Shown here: one piece after another, positions 27,051 through 33,350 of the stretch
Position numbering within the stretch: position 1 is the stretch's first letter
How the letters are laid out: each line of letters begins with the position of its first letter
NCBI GenBank assembly: GCA_002279355.1
Contig: NCBV01000025.1
Location: 1 to 33,469 of the forward strand
Length of the DNA: 33,469 nucleotides
Direction: 5' to 3'
Origin: Acidiphilium sp. 37-60-79
GTDB lineage: Bacteria; Pseudomonadota; Alphaproteobacteria; Acetobacterales; Acetobacteraceae
The notes under the pieces: model-generated
Seen by the model: the letters and a program-made list of their open reading frames with translations, nothing else
The model's database searches: none
Told to the model about the DNA's origin: nothing
Program-made: the position numbers and the translations under genes

Positions 27051-27271
27051 GTAGCGCTCTCGGCGAGCCGGTAGCGGCGCGTGCAATAGGGGCAATCGAC
27101 ATGGTCGGTCTCGATGCGCAAATAGATTCGCGGATGACCGAGCGGGCCGTCGCCGCCATCGCACGATGCTGTGCGGTTGGTGACGGTGATGATCTCGATC
27201 GGCTGGCTGCCTTGGCCGGTATGGCCGGGGGCGTCGGCGGGATTGGCGATGCTGGGCTGGTTCACGAACAC
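27047..27271 (-). CDS. zf-CHCC zinc-finger protein
   Basis: A small protein of 74 (GTG 27271) or 72 (GTG 27265) residues ending in a zf-CHCC domain: Cys in TASCDGG, His in GHPRIYLRI, and CPYC before TRRYRL. This is the bacterial relative of the mitochondrial complex I subunit NDUFS6; alphaproteobacterial members bind zinc and may assist respiratory complex assembly. Its stop overlaps the polA TTG start, so polA may depend on its translation. It diverges from the lipoprotein hydrolase with about 25-45 bp between starts. Confidence 0.8.
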   Translation of the reverse strand: MFVNQPSIANPADAPGHTGQGSQPIEIITVTNRTASCDGGDGPLGHPRIYLRIETDHVDCPYCTRRYRLAESAT

Positions 27272-27313
27272 CTCACTGGGGATTTTTCCGCTCCTATGAT
27301 AAGGCGCGCAGCG

Positions 27314-28342
27314 ATGATCGAACAGAGGCTGCGCGCGATTTTGGGTTTGAGGTTGGGTTTGATTTGGGGCCTGATCTGGGGCCTCCTTGGATTGTTGCTG
27401 TTGACCGCCTGTGCAGTGCGGTATCCGGCGCCGAGGGCGAAGCCCGGTTATCCGATTGTTACCAATGGCTATTTTGCGCTCTCGCCGCAAAGGCGGCTCC
27501 CTTATCGCGATTGGCGCCCGGCGGGGCCGCCGCGTGTGGTGGTGCTCGCGTTGCATGGGTTTGATGACAGCCGTGATGCGTGGGTGACTGTGGGGCCACG
27601 GCTCGCGCGGCATGGGGTTTTGCTGATCGCGCCGGATCAGCGCGGTTTTGGCGCGGCGCCGGGGCGCGGCTTTTGGCCGAGCACGGCGACCTTGTTGAGC
27701 GAAGCGCGGCAAATGATCGCGATTTTGCATCAGCGCTATCCGCACACGCCATTGACCCTGATGGGGGAGAGCATGGGAGCGGCAGAGACGCTGATGATCG
27801 GGGCCTCGGGTGATCGGGCGGTGTCATCCTATGTGTTGATTTCGCCGGCCGTGTGGGGTGGCCGGGCGATGGCGCCGCCGACGCGTTGGGCGGCGGCACT
27901 TGGCGGGGCGGTTGCGCCGGGCGTGCGACTGACGGGGCGGCAGGCGCATATTTTGGCCTCGGATAATATCGCGGCGCTGATAAGGCTGTCGCATGATCCG
28001 TTGACGATTTTGCAAACGCGGCTGGCATCGGTTGCCGGGATCGTGCGGCTGATGGGCCGTGCGCAGGCCGCTTGCGGGCGTTTCGCCCCGGCCCATGCGC
28101 TGGTGATGTATAGCGGGCATGATCAGCTGATCCCGAAATCCGCGATGGCGCGATGCTGGCAGGCGATGCCGATGGACCCTGGCGTGGTGCTGGCTGATTA
28201 TCCGGCGGATTATCATTTGATGGTGCTGGACCATCAGCGCGCCGTGCCGATTGGCGATATTTTGTCGTTCATCCTGCACCCGAACCGGCCGATCCCGTCA
28301 TCAGCGCCGACCGAGGCGGTTATTTTCATGGCCGAGCATTGA
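27314..28342 (+). CDS. Alpha/beta-hydrolase lipoprotein
   Basis: A 342-residue serine hydrolase of the monoacylglycerol-lipase type with a lipoprotein signal: a hydrophobic helix (LGLIWGLIWGLLGLLLL) followed by the lipobox LTAC. Oxyanion region LALHGFDDSRDAW and nucleophile GESMG near 150 are clear. Asp in SGHDQLIP near 268 and His in DYPADYHLM near 300 complete the triad. It is probably anchored in the envelope and acts on lipid or ester substrates, but the natural substrate is unknown. ATG 27296 is an alternative start six codons earlier; the longer frame back to 27101 is antisense to the zinc-finger gene. tRNA-Arg follows after 34 bp. Confidence 0.88.
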   Translation: MIEQRLRAILGLRLGLIWGLIWGLLGLLLLTACAVRYPAPRAKPGYPIVTNGYFALSPQRRLPYRDWRPAGPPRVVVLALHGFDDSRDAWVTVGPRLARHGVLLIAPDQRGFGAAPGRGFWPSTATLLSEARQMIAILHQRYPHTPLTLMGESMGAAETLMIGASGDRAVSSYVLISPAVWGGRAMAPPTRWAAALGGAVAPGVRLTGRQAHILASDNIAALIRLSHDPLTILQTRLASVAGIVRLMGRAQAACGRFAPAHALVMYSGHDQLIPKSAMARCWQAMPMDPGVVLADYPADYHLMVLDHQRAVPIGDILSFILHPNRPIPSSAPTEAVIFMAEH

Positions 28343-28376
28343 GTTCGCCCGGGAACCGGGGTATGCGGAGCAAGCG

Positions 28377-28453
28377 GGACCTGTAGCTCAGCTGGATAGA
28401 GCGTTGCCCTCCGAAGGCAAAGGTCGCACGTTCGAATCGTGTCAGGTCCGCCA
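28377..28453 (+). tRNA. tRNA-Arg (anticodon CCG)
   Basis: A complete 77-nt cloverleaf: acceptor GGACCTG/CAGGTCC, D-arm GCTC...GAGC, anticodon stem TTGCC/GGCAA with loop CTCCGAA (anticodon CCG at 28411-28413), T-arm with TTCGAAT, and an encoded CCA end. It decodes CGG. Its 3' end is the junction with the mobile-element-like region, and tRNA 3' ends are the commonest attachment sites for tyrosine recombinases. Confidence 0.97.
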
Positions 28454-28486
28454 TATAAATCAACGGTTTAAGAGGTTTTTTTCTCA

Positions 28487-28548
28487 GCCTCAAAAATCGG
28501 TAGCTACCCCATAGTTATCTTTTTGAGGCCAAACCCCCCTCAAAAATC
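28487..28548. repeat. CCTCAAAAATC direct/inverted repeat cluster
   Basis: GCCTCAAAAA at 28487-28496 pairs with TTTTTGAGGC at 28520-28529 (perfect 10-bp arms, 23-nt spacer). CCTCAAAAATC recurs in direct orientation at 28488 and 28538. It starts 34 bp after the tRNA-Arg 3' end. Confidence 0.75.
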
Positions 28549-28555
28549 CCCATTC

Positions 28556-28675
28556 TCACAATCGCGTGATGTCTGCCATGATAGCGCTCGGTCTGGGCTG
28601 AGGTAGTCGGTGCTGCACCAGGGTCTCATAGGGCCCAAAATCATAGAGCCGGTGATATGCAATCACCTGATCCAA
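28556..28675 (-). pseudogene. Possible small protein or gene remnant
   Basis: Reading from TTG 28675 (or GTG 28666) gives about 39 residues ending in IMADITRL. The composition looks protein-like (QVIAYHRLYDFGPYETLVQH), with a run of codons unlike random intergenic sequence. An in-frame stop lies about 12 codons upstream, so if real it is either a very short gene or the C-terminal scrap of a larger one. No family recognised. Confidence 0.25.
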
Positions 28676-28753
28676 AGTGAAAAAACCGAGGCAAAGCGCC
28701 GATTACAGCGCGATATTTCCGCGCCTAGTCTCGCTGGGGTTTCAGTGGGGTCA

Positions 28754-28793
28754 CGAATAGCGGCGAACAGGGGCGAATAAGGGCGCACGGATT
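28754..28793. repeat. 10-bp-period repeat array, possible recombinase arm sites
   Basis: Three consecutive 10-mers, CGAATAGCGG, CGAACAGGGG and CGAATAAGGG, followed by a weaker fourth (CGCACGGATT). The consensus is CGAAYARSGG, with a period of one helical turn. It lies between the tRNA and the first element gene, where arm-type integrase sites often occur. Confidence 0.55.
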
Positions 28794-28841
28794 GGCACGA
28801 GTCGCCACCCTCACGGGCGCTTGGCGGTGATTTATTGGCCG

Positions 28842-28857
28842 GGCTCAGATTTGAGCC
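28842..28857 (-). terminator. Stem-loop after the element operon
   Basis: GGCTCA and TGAGCC flank a 4-nt loop; longer G+C arms continue with one bulge. It lies about 22 bp past the last minus-strand element gene. No T-run follows on the minus strand, so it would be a weak or Rho-assisted terminator. Confidence 0.4.
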
Positions 28858-28879
28858 GGGCTCCGAGTGTCACGCTCAG

Positions 28880-29095
28880 TCAGCCCATCCGGCCCGATAA
28901 CACGCGCGCGACGATGGATTCGGGGTTGCGCGGGGGCTTCAGCGTGACAGGCGCACGATACCCCCGCACCCTAGACCCATCGACACGCCATTGCGCGGGC
29001 GTCCAGCCGGTGCCAGCGAGCGCACTACCCGTTGCAGCGGCGATGACGCGGGCAACCAGCATCACGCCAGCACGTTGCCGGGGGTCAATCGACAT
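28880..29095 (-). CDS. Small element protein of unknown function
   Basis: A 71-residue protein (or 72 from GTG 29098) at the end of the minus-strand chain. It has a short hydrophobic N-terminal third (GVMLVARVIAAATGSALAGTG) and a basic C-terminal half (WRVDGSRVRGYRAPVTLKPPRNPESIVARVLSGRMG). It overlaps the preceding gene by 11 bp, less tidy than the ATGA junctions upstream, and has no strong ribosome-binding site. Support comes mainly from its place in the chain. No function proposed. Confidence 0.5.
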   Translation of the reverse strand: MSIDPRQRAGVMLVARVIAAATGSALAGTGWTPAQWRVDGSRVRGYRAPVTLKPPRNPESIVARVLSGRMG

Positions 29096-29309
29096 CACCC
29101 AACCAGGTCGAGAACGCTGCCAGCACCGGCTGCGCCAGGCGCTTCATCTCGGCAGGGTCCCGGCAGGCCCGCGCCTCATCGATTAACTTGATGCCTTCGA
29201 AAAGCCGATTACGCACGGTCTTCAGGCGGGATTTAAATTCGACCAATTCGGCCCGCTCAGCTTGCGGCAGTCCCCGGCCAGCCATCTGCCCAGAAACGAA
29301 GCCGGTCAT
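29085..29309 (-). CDS. Small helical element protein of unknown function
   Basis: A 74-residue, highly charged protein, probably all helical (QAERAELVEFKSRLKTVRNRLFEGIKLIDEARACRD). It resembles no family I know. An AAGAGG ribosome-binding site lies 5 bp before its ATG, and the start overlaps the stop of the 44-residue gene upstream (ATGA). Its position in a chain of short coupled genes is typical of phage or satellite accessory operons. Confidence 0.65.
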   Translation of the reverse strand: MTGFVSGQMAGRGLPQAERAELVEFKSRLKTVRNRLFEGIKLIDEARACRDPAEMKRLAQPVLAAFSTWLGDVD

Positions 29310-29440
29310 ACGCGCCTCTTTTCTGCGATCAGTTTCTTAACCATGCGCTTGCTCGGCTTGACGCGGCCAGCTTTTGCATCGGCGCAAAATTGCCGCCATT
29401 CGCGAATGCTTTTCCGGCTTGGTGCCCTACGCTTGCCCAT
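29306..29440 (-). CDS. Very small basic element protein
   Basis: A 44-residue, strongly basic protein beginning MGKRRAPSRKSIREWRQF, with further basic stretches and an end in KKLIAEKRRV. It overlaps the stop of the 219-residue gene upstream by one base and the start of the next gene by ATGA, the same junction style as the rest of the chain. That spacing is the main reason to accept so short a gene. High Arg/Lys content suggests nucleic-acid contact; this is inference only. Confidence 0.55.
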   Translation of the reverse strand: MGKRRAPSRKSIREWRQFCADAKAGRVKPSKRMVKKLIAEKRRV

Positions 29441-30099
29441 TAGGCTGCCCGGCGTTTGGCATCGAGCATCGCGACTTCGCGGGCGCGCCGGATTTCCAAG
29501 TCAATTTGGGCGAGATGACCGGTGCCGCTGGGCAGGGCTTGGAACCCAGCCAGAACATCATCGCGCTGCCTCACGGCGGCGTAGAGGCTGCGCAGAGATG
29601 GACCGTCGAGGGGTGGCAGGAGGCGGGCGGCGATGGTGTTTAGACCGCCCATCACGATGATGTGCTTAGGGGCGCTTGCGGCAACCTCCGCATCGAGCCG
29701 CTCTAGCGTTTTCAGGGCTTCGCGGGCTGCCCGGATTTTTTCCGCAACAGCGTCGGCCATCTCCGCGCGGGCTTCGCACCGGCCCCGATAATCGAGAAGG
29801 TTTTGCACCTGCGTTTCCAGGCTCAATTGCCGATGAGCATCACGCTCGGCATTGGCTGCGATGGTTGCGGCCTCTGACCATGCGCCATGATCGGTTTCGG
29901 CGCTGGCGACGGCCAGGGCGGCGGCGGCCAAGTCCCCCGGCTTGACCGCCTCGCCGCGACCAGCGGCTTTCAGCAATTCGCGGCGGCCGGTTTGGGCGGC
30001 AATCAATGCCGCTTGGGCGGCGGCGGCTTTGCCGCGCACCCCGTTGAGGGTGTTTAAGGTATCAGCGTGGTGGGTGCGGGCTTGATCAAGATCGGTCAT
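29440..30099 (-). CDS. Coiled-coil element protein of unknown function
   Basis: A 219-residue protein, mostly Ala/Glu/Arg-rich helix, with probable coiled coil over about residues 10-140 (QARTHHADTLNTLNGVRGKAAAAQAAL, ETQVQNLLDYRGRCEARAEMADAVAEKIRAAREALKTLERLDAEVA). A more compact C-terminal part includes KHIIVMGGLNTIAARLLPPLDGPSLRSLYAAV. A GGACG ribosome-binding site precedes the ATG, and the start overlaps the upstream stop (ATGA). It resembles the scaffold- or tail-associated helical proteins of phages in composition only; no family can be named. Confidence 0.7.
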   Translation of the reverse strand: MTDLDQARTHHADTLNTLNGVRGKAAAAQAALIAAQTGRRELLKAAGRGEAVKPGDLAAAALAVASAETDHGAWSEAATIAANAERDAHRQLSLETQVQNLLDYRGRCEARAEMADAVAEKIRAAREALKTLERLDAEVAASAPKHIIVMGGLNTIAARLLPPLDGPSLRSLYAAVRQRDDVLAGFQALPSGTGHLAQIDLEIRRAREVAMLDAKRRAA

Positions 30100-30317
30100 T
30101 CTTTGCGTCCTTTCAATACGGCAACATACGCCGCCTCGGCCTTGCGGCGGCTGGTAACTTCAGCGTCAACGCTCATCATCGCCTTGGCCGCAGCGTATTC
30201 TTCCGGGGTCATCGCCAGGGCGGATTTTTCCTCAAAATTAGCCGGCAGTCCCCGTGCCAGTCTGCGCCGATTTTCTGCCTTCTCGGTCTCGGTCATTGCG
30301 GAAAACGGTTTCGCCAC
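30096..30317 (-). CDS. Small element protein of unknown function
   Basis: A 73-residue charged helical protein (MTETEKAENRRRLARGLPANFEEKSALAMTPEEYAAAKAMMSVDAEVTSRRKAEAAYVAVLKG). GTG 30317 is chosen because a GAGGAG site lies 8 bp before it; an earlier GTG at 30326 is too close to that site. It is the first gene after a 70-bp gap in the chain, so a promoter for the downstream small genes may lie at about 30330-30390, which is A+T-rich. Function unknown. Confidence 0.65.
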   Translation of the reverse strand: MAKPFSAMTETEKAENRRRLARGLPANFEEKSALAMTPEEYAAAKAMMSVDAEVTSRRKAEAAYVAVLKGRKE

Positions 30318-30390
30318 AGTCGACACTCCTCATTCATCTTTCAGAACGATAGCATAGTTGGGGCACAGGAAACAAGATTTATTGATATAG

Positions 30391-30591
30391 TCACTTCAAG
30401 TCATGGCGCGTCATAGGTGTGAATACTTGCGAATACTTATGAACTGGCGCAGATGACTGTTGCCGAGCAAGGCGGCGCAGTTCGGCGGCGATTTCGGATC
30501 GAGCCTCAAAAAATCTTTCTGGGTTTTGCCAGTCTGGACGCAACCGCCCGATGCGCTGGGCGAGTTCGGCGAGCGGGTGCTGGTCATTCAT
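30391..30591 (-). CDS. Small element protein of unknown function
   Basis: A 66-residue protein with an N-terminal helical part (HPLAELAQRIGRLRPDWQNPERFFEARSEIAAELRRLARQ) and a short tail. A GGAGG site lies 5 bp before the ATG, and the start overlaps the stop of the zinc-ribbon gene (ATGA), so it is co-translated with it. The tail is encoded by a 10-bp DNA repeat (30421-30440). It may partner the preceding protein; no family recognised. Confidence 0.65.
   Translation of the reverse strand: MNDQHPLAELAQRIGRLRPDWQNPERFFEARSEIAAELRRLARQQSSAPVHKYSQVFTPMTRHDLK
30421..30440. repeat. Tandem 10-bp repeat GAATACTT
   Basis: GAATACTTGC followed directly by GAATACTTAT, then GAAC. It lies in the 3' end of the 66-residue gene, next to the operon gap at 30327-30390. 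The CGAATA core echoes the array at 28754-28793. Confidence 0.6.
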
Positions 30592-30872
30592 GCGGCCCTC
30601 CGATCACCTAACAATTCCGCGCCCTCGGTTATGATAGCCTGGCGTTCATCGGCAACATATTGCCAGTCCGGCGCACAACCGGCGCAGAGCCACCCGCCCG
30701 GATTTTCGATGGCGACAATCTCTCTCGCTGATCCGCACGCTGCGCATAAAATCAGGATACGCGGATGCACCAATTCGCGGAGAATATCCGCCTCATCGGC
30801 ACGGATTGCGGACCTAATTTCCGGTTGTAATTGGTCCGGGTTCTCAGCCCAGACGCGGGCGCGGAGTGTCAC
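30588..30872 (-). CDS. TubC_N-like / zinc-ribbon small element protein
   Basis: A 94-residue protein in two parts. Residues about 5-35 (RARVWAENPDQLQPEIRSAIRADEADILREL) resemble the TubC N-terminal docking domain. Residues about 42-70 form a C-x2-C...C-x2-C zinc ribbon (CAAC and CAGC). TubC_N-like segments recur in short proteins of mobile elements and DNA primases, where their role is unclear. The GTG start lies 29 bp inside the ATPase gene's 3' end, suggesting coupled expression. It may work with the adjacent ATPase and primase-like proteins; this is inferred from position. Confidence 0.6.
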   Translation of the reverse strand: MTLRARVWAENPDQLQPEIRSAIRADEADILRELVHPRILILCAACGSAREIVAIENPGGWLCAGCAPDWQYVADERQAIITEGAELLGDRRAA

Positions 30873-32487
30873 TACCCGCTACTTTGCTGTATTTTTCAGC
30901 CATGGTTGCCGATTTTCCATCCGCTACCGATCCGCTACCGTCCGATTTTGCATCCGCTACGCTACCGCCCGTAGCGCCGCTACTTTCACTCGGTAGCGGA
31001 TCGGTAGCGTTCCCATTTTTGGAAAGTTCCCCTGTAAAATGGCCAATAGTAGCGGGTAGCGGATTGGCAGGGGGGGATGGAGGATCGGAGGGTAGGTATC
31101 TGGTCCAGGCATCGGCGAAGTGATCGCGCTGATATCCCTTCCGCACCTGTGCAGTTCCGGCGATTTTCATATTCTCGGACCTGATGCGGAAAGGGGCCAA
31201 TGCCCGCGAAAGTTGCGTTGGTGTGATCGGTTTGCTTTGTCGCCATTCCGGCCATGGGCGATCCTCCATAGCTCCCAATTTTTCGGCCAATTCGGCGGTG
31301 GTCATCCGCATAGAGCTTGTATCCGTGAAAACTTGGCGGATGTCGGCAAGCAGCATCGCGCCGGTGCCAGCAGCCTCATCATCGTTAGAGCGATCACCAA
31401 ATAATGTTTGCAGCGCCCTGCGTCCGCGCCCAGCCCAGACAGGCCCGGCGGCATCGGCAATCGAGAGGATCGGAACGGAAATATCGCCTTCGCGGTCGTT
31501 CAATGCCGACGGGATTGCCGGGTTTTCATCGAGTTTATTCACGGCATCGCGCCCCCATCGAGCCAGCTTCCGGCCAATGATCGCGATTGCCGCCCGCGCC
31601 CCTCCATCGCGCATTTTGTCAACGGTTTGATCGACTGTTTTGCGCTCCAGGCGGATAGGGATTGCCCGATCCTCTAGCGTGCCGGGTAGGCATTTGATCG
31701 CGGCCAGGGCGACGGGCGCGAAGGTGGCGAATTGCACCGGCTGATGCTCGCCCTGTATTTCGACCACGCGGATCACGTTACCGCTCGCCTCAAACCCAGA
31801 ATTAAGCACGCCCCGCAGTTCTTCTGCGTTCTCGCGCAGATGCGTGTCAGCCTCATCGATTAAGAGGGTGAGCGGTGACAGAGCTTCAATCGTGCGAAAC
31901 ACTGATGACGCGGAGATGTTGTCAGCCTTGATCGGTGACAGGCATGTCGCGCGCAATATATCGAGAAGCGTTGACTTACCGCACCGTTTCTCAGGCGACG
32001 TGATCGCCAATCGCGGAGAGTATTGGAAACGCGAATATACCCATGTATGCGCGATCCACAGAGCGGTTGCATCACGGGCGGCAGTGGCGAGGATCACATG
32101 CCGGTCAATGGCGGCGGCGAGTTCATCGAGCACGTCGGCTAAGTTCACAGGATCGGCCCATGGTTCATGGGTTTTGAACGACAATCGCCGCCCGTGCGTT
32201 GGTTCTGCGCCCTCGCCGCGCGCCTTGCGGACTTCATCATCCAGGGTGGTCACGCGGATGCCTAATGCATCGGCTTCGGCGGTGCGGCTCTGGTCGTATT
32301 CGATGGCGGTTAGTTTCGCCAAGCGTTCGATGGCTTTTTGCGCGGTCTCGGCTGGGATTGCATGGTCGCTGATGCTGAGTTCCGGCGTGTCTGTTGCCGA
32401 CGCAATCGGCGCGGGATCGGTCATCACGGTTTCGCCCATCATGGCCTTAGCGGCCCGCAGATCGGCGCGGCGGGGTTGCTTGTTCAT
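30844..32487 (-). CDS. DUF3631-domain AAA+ ATPase/helicase of mobile element
   Basis: A 547-residue protein of the DUF3631 type found in prophages, islands and plasmids beside primase/Toprim proteins. Walker A is SPEKRCGKSTLLD near 165 and Walker B LTLLIDEADTHL near 209, followed by the family's FATFAPVALAAIKCLPGTLEDRAIPIRLERK segment. The DUF3631 C-terminal module continues through LGDRPWPEWRQSKPIT-like phrases (EDRPWPEWRQSKPITPTQLSRAL). The last ~75 residues are a low-complexity Ser/Gly/Asp tail whose DNA carries a cluster of GTAGCG motifs. It overlaps the Toprim gene by ATGA. It probably unwinds or remodels DNA for element replication; helicase activity is inferred. Confidence 0.88.
   Translation of the reverse strand: MNKQPRRADLRAAKAMMGETVMTDPAPIASATDTPELSISDHAIPAETAQKAIERLAKLTAIEYDQSRTAEADALGIRVTTLDDEVRKARGEGAEPTHGRRLSFKTHEPWADPVNLADVLDELAAAIDRHVILATAARDATALWIAHTWVYSRFQYSPRLAITSPEKRCGKSTLLDILRATCLSPIKADNISASSVFRTIEALSPLTLLIDEADTHLRENAEELRGVLNSGFEASGNVIRVVEIQGEHQPVQFATFAPVALAAIKCLPGTLEDRAIPIRLERKTVDQTVDKMRDGGARAAIAIIGRKLARWGRDAVNKLDENPAIPSALNDREGDISVPILSIADAAGPVWAGRGRRALQTLFGDRSNDDEAAGTGAMLLADIRQVFTDTSSMRMTTAELAEKLGAMEDRPWPEWRQSKPITPTQLSRALAPFRIRSENMKIAGTAQVRKGYQRDHFADAWTRYLPSDPPSPPANPLPATIGHFTGELSKNGNATDPLPSESSGATGGSVADAKSDGSGSVADGKSATMAEKYSKVAGSDTPRPRLG
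30877..31061. repeat. CGCTAC/GTAGCG cluster, candidate replication origin
   Basis: Eleven copies of CGCTAC (30877, 30922, 30933, 30955, 30960, 30978) or its complement GTAGCG (30971, 30993, 31004, 31049, 31056) in 185 bp. Segments 30921-30940 and 30991-31010 are inverted copies matching at 19 of 20 positions. Copies at 30922/30933 and 30993/31004 are 11 bp apart. It lies in the 3' end of the ATPase gene. Confidence 0.75.
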
Positions 32488-33350
32488 TGCTTCACCCCCT
32501 CACGCTGCATCAGAACGTCCGCAAAATCCGCACCGGGCAGATTGGGCTTGACGATCCGCGCGGCGCGGCCCTCGCCCTGCCAGCGCCTAGCAGCGGCTTC
32601 GGCGGCTTCGATGCCGGGCGCGTCGTTATCGGCGGCGATGATGATACTGCGCACCGATGGTGGTAAATCCAGTTTGCTGCGAATGTTGCCAGCGGCGACG
32701 CCAGCCCATGCCGGTTTGCCGAGGATCAGCCCGGCGCTGGCGGCGGTTTCGATGCCCTCGCCGATCACCAGATCGCCTCCGGGTGGCGAAAGGCGGATCG
32801 CCGCGCCGAATATCGGGCCAAGGCTGGCCTTGGGCGGATCGAGAACGGCTTTTCGACCATCGAACGTGAGATATGTGCGGTGGATGGCGACGGGGCTTCC
32901 AGCGGCATCCTGCGCCAGTGCGATCATGGCTGGGTGGCTTCCCCCCCCGGATGGGTGCGGTGTATCGCGCCGGTAGCGCAGCACGGTTGACGAGGTGAGC
33001 GCCGCCAAGCCGCGCCGGGTCAGGTATTGATGCACCGGATCGCCTGGGCGGATTGTCTCGCTACCGGCCCAGAGTTTCAGCGCGCGTTCGGCGGCCTTGG
33101 CGCGGGCCTCAGCGGGCTTGGCGTCGTCGCGAGGGTCGTTGGTGCGGCTGGGTGGTGTAGCGGCCCCCAGCGCCGCCCGGATGGCGGGTTGATCTCTGCA
33201 TGAGGCGCAAAAGCCCATGACCCTGCCAGCACGAGTTGCTGAAAGAGTGAAGGCATCCTTGTTATACCCGCAAGCCGGGCATGACCCGCGCCATTCACGC
33301 CCCGCGCGGTGAAGGTTAAGCCGGGCGGCGATGGATTCGATGGAGGTCAT
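32484..33350 (-). CDS. Zinc-ribbon/Toprim primase-like protein of mobile element
   Basis: A 288-residue DNA-primase-like protein. The N-terminus has a CHC2-type zinc ribbon (CPACGYNKDAF...GFCASC, about 24-52). A central DUF7146-like region (PVHQYLTRRGL...LRYRRDTPHPSGG) follows. The C-terminal Toprim domain has its Glu in LVIGEGIETA near 195 and the acidic pair in AADNDAPG near 240, ending GADFADVL. Such proteins pair with DUF3631 ATPases as mobile-element primase-helicase sets. A GGAGG site lies 7 bp before the ATG inside the upstream gene, and both junctions are ATGA overlaps. Primer synthesis is inferred; the catalytic subdomain beyond Toprim is not evident. Confidence 0.88.
   Translation of the reverse strand: MTSIESIAARLNLHRAGREWRGSCPACGYNKDAFTLSATRAGRVMGFCASCRDQPAIRAALGAATPPSRTNDPRDDAKPAEARAKAAERALKLWAGSETIRPGDPVHQYLTRRGLAALTSSTVLRYRRDTPHPSGGGSHPAMIALAQDAAGSPVAIHRTYLTFDGRKAVLDPPKASLGPIFGAAIRLSPPGGDLVIGEGIETAASAGLILGKPAWAGVAAGNIRSKLDLPPSVRSIIIAADNDAPGIEAAEAAARRWQGEGRAARIVKPNLPGADFADVLMQREGVKQ

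Larger units (their letters stand above)
28454..28879. other. Repeat-rich gap between tRNA and element genes
   Basis: About 425 bp with no secure gene. It holds a T7 run at 28476-28482 that may end the tRNA transcript, a GCCTCAAAAA / TTTTTGAGGC inverted repeat plus a third copy (28487-28548), a possible small remnant reading frame on the minus strand (28556-28675), a 10-bp-period repeat array (28754-28793) and a stem-loop (28842-28857). This is where an attL/attP arm would lie if an element is integrated at the tRNA. Confidence 0.6.

Noticed and set aside
27101-27295. Longer start for the alpha/beta-hydrolase
   Set aside because: Antisense to the zinc-finger gene, and the lipoprotein signal begins at ATG 27314 (or 27296).
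28251-28514. Plus-strand 87-codon frame across the tRNA
   Set aside because: It runs through a complete tRNA-Arg gene and is an artefact of that sequence.
28821-29186. Plus-strand 121-codon frame in the element
   Set aside because: It overlaps two minus-strand chain genes and the composition is Arg/Ser/Thr mixed without any recognisable feature.
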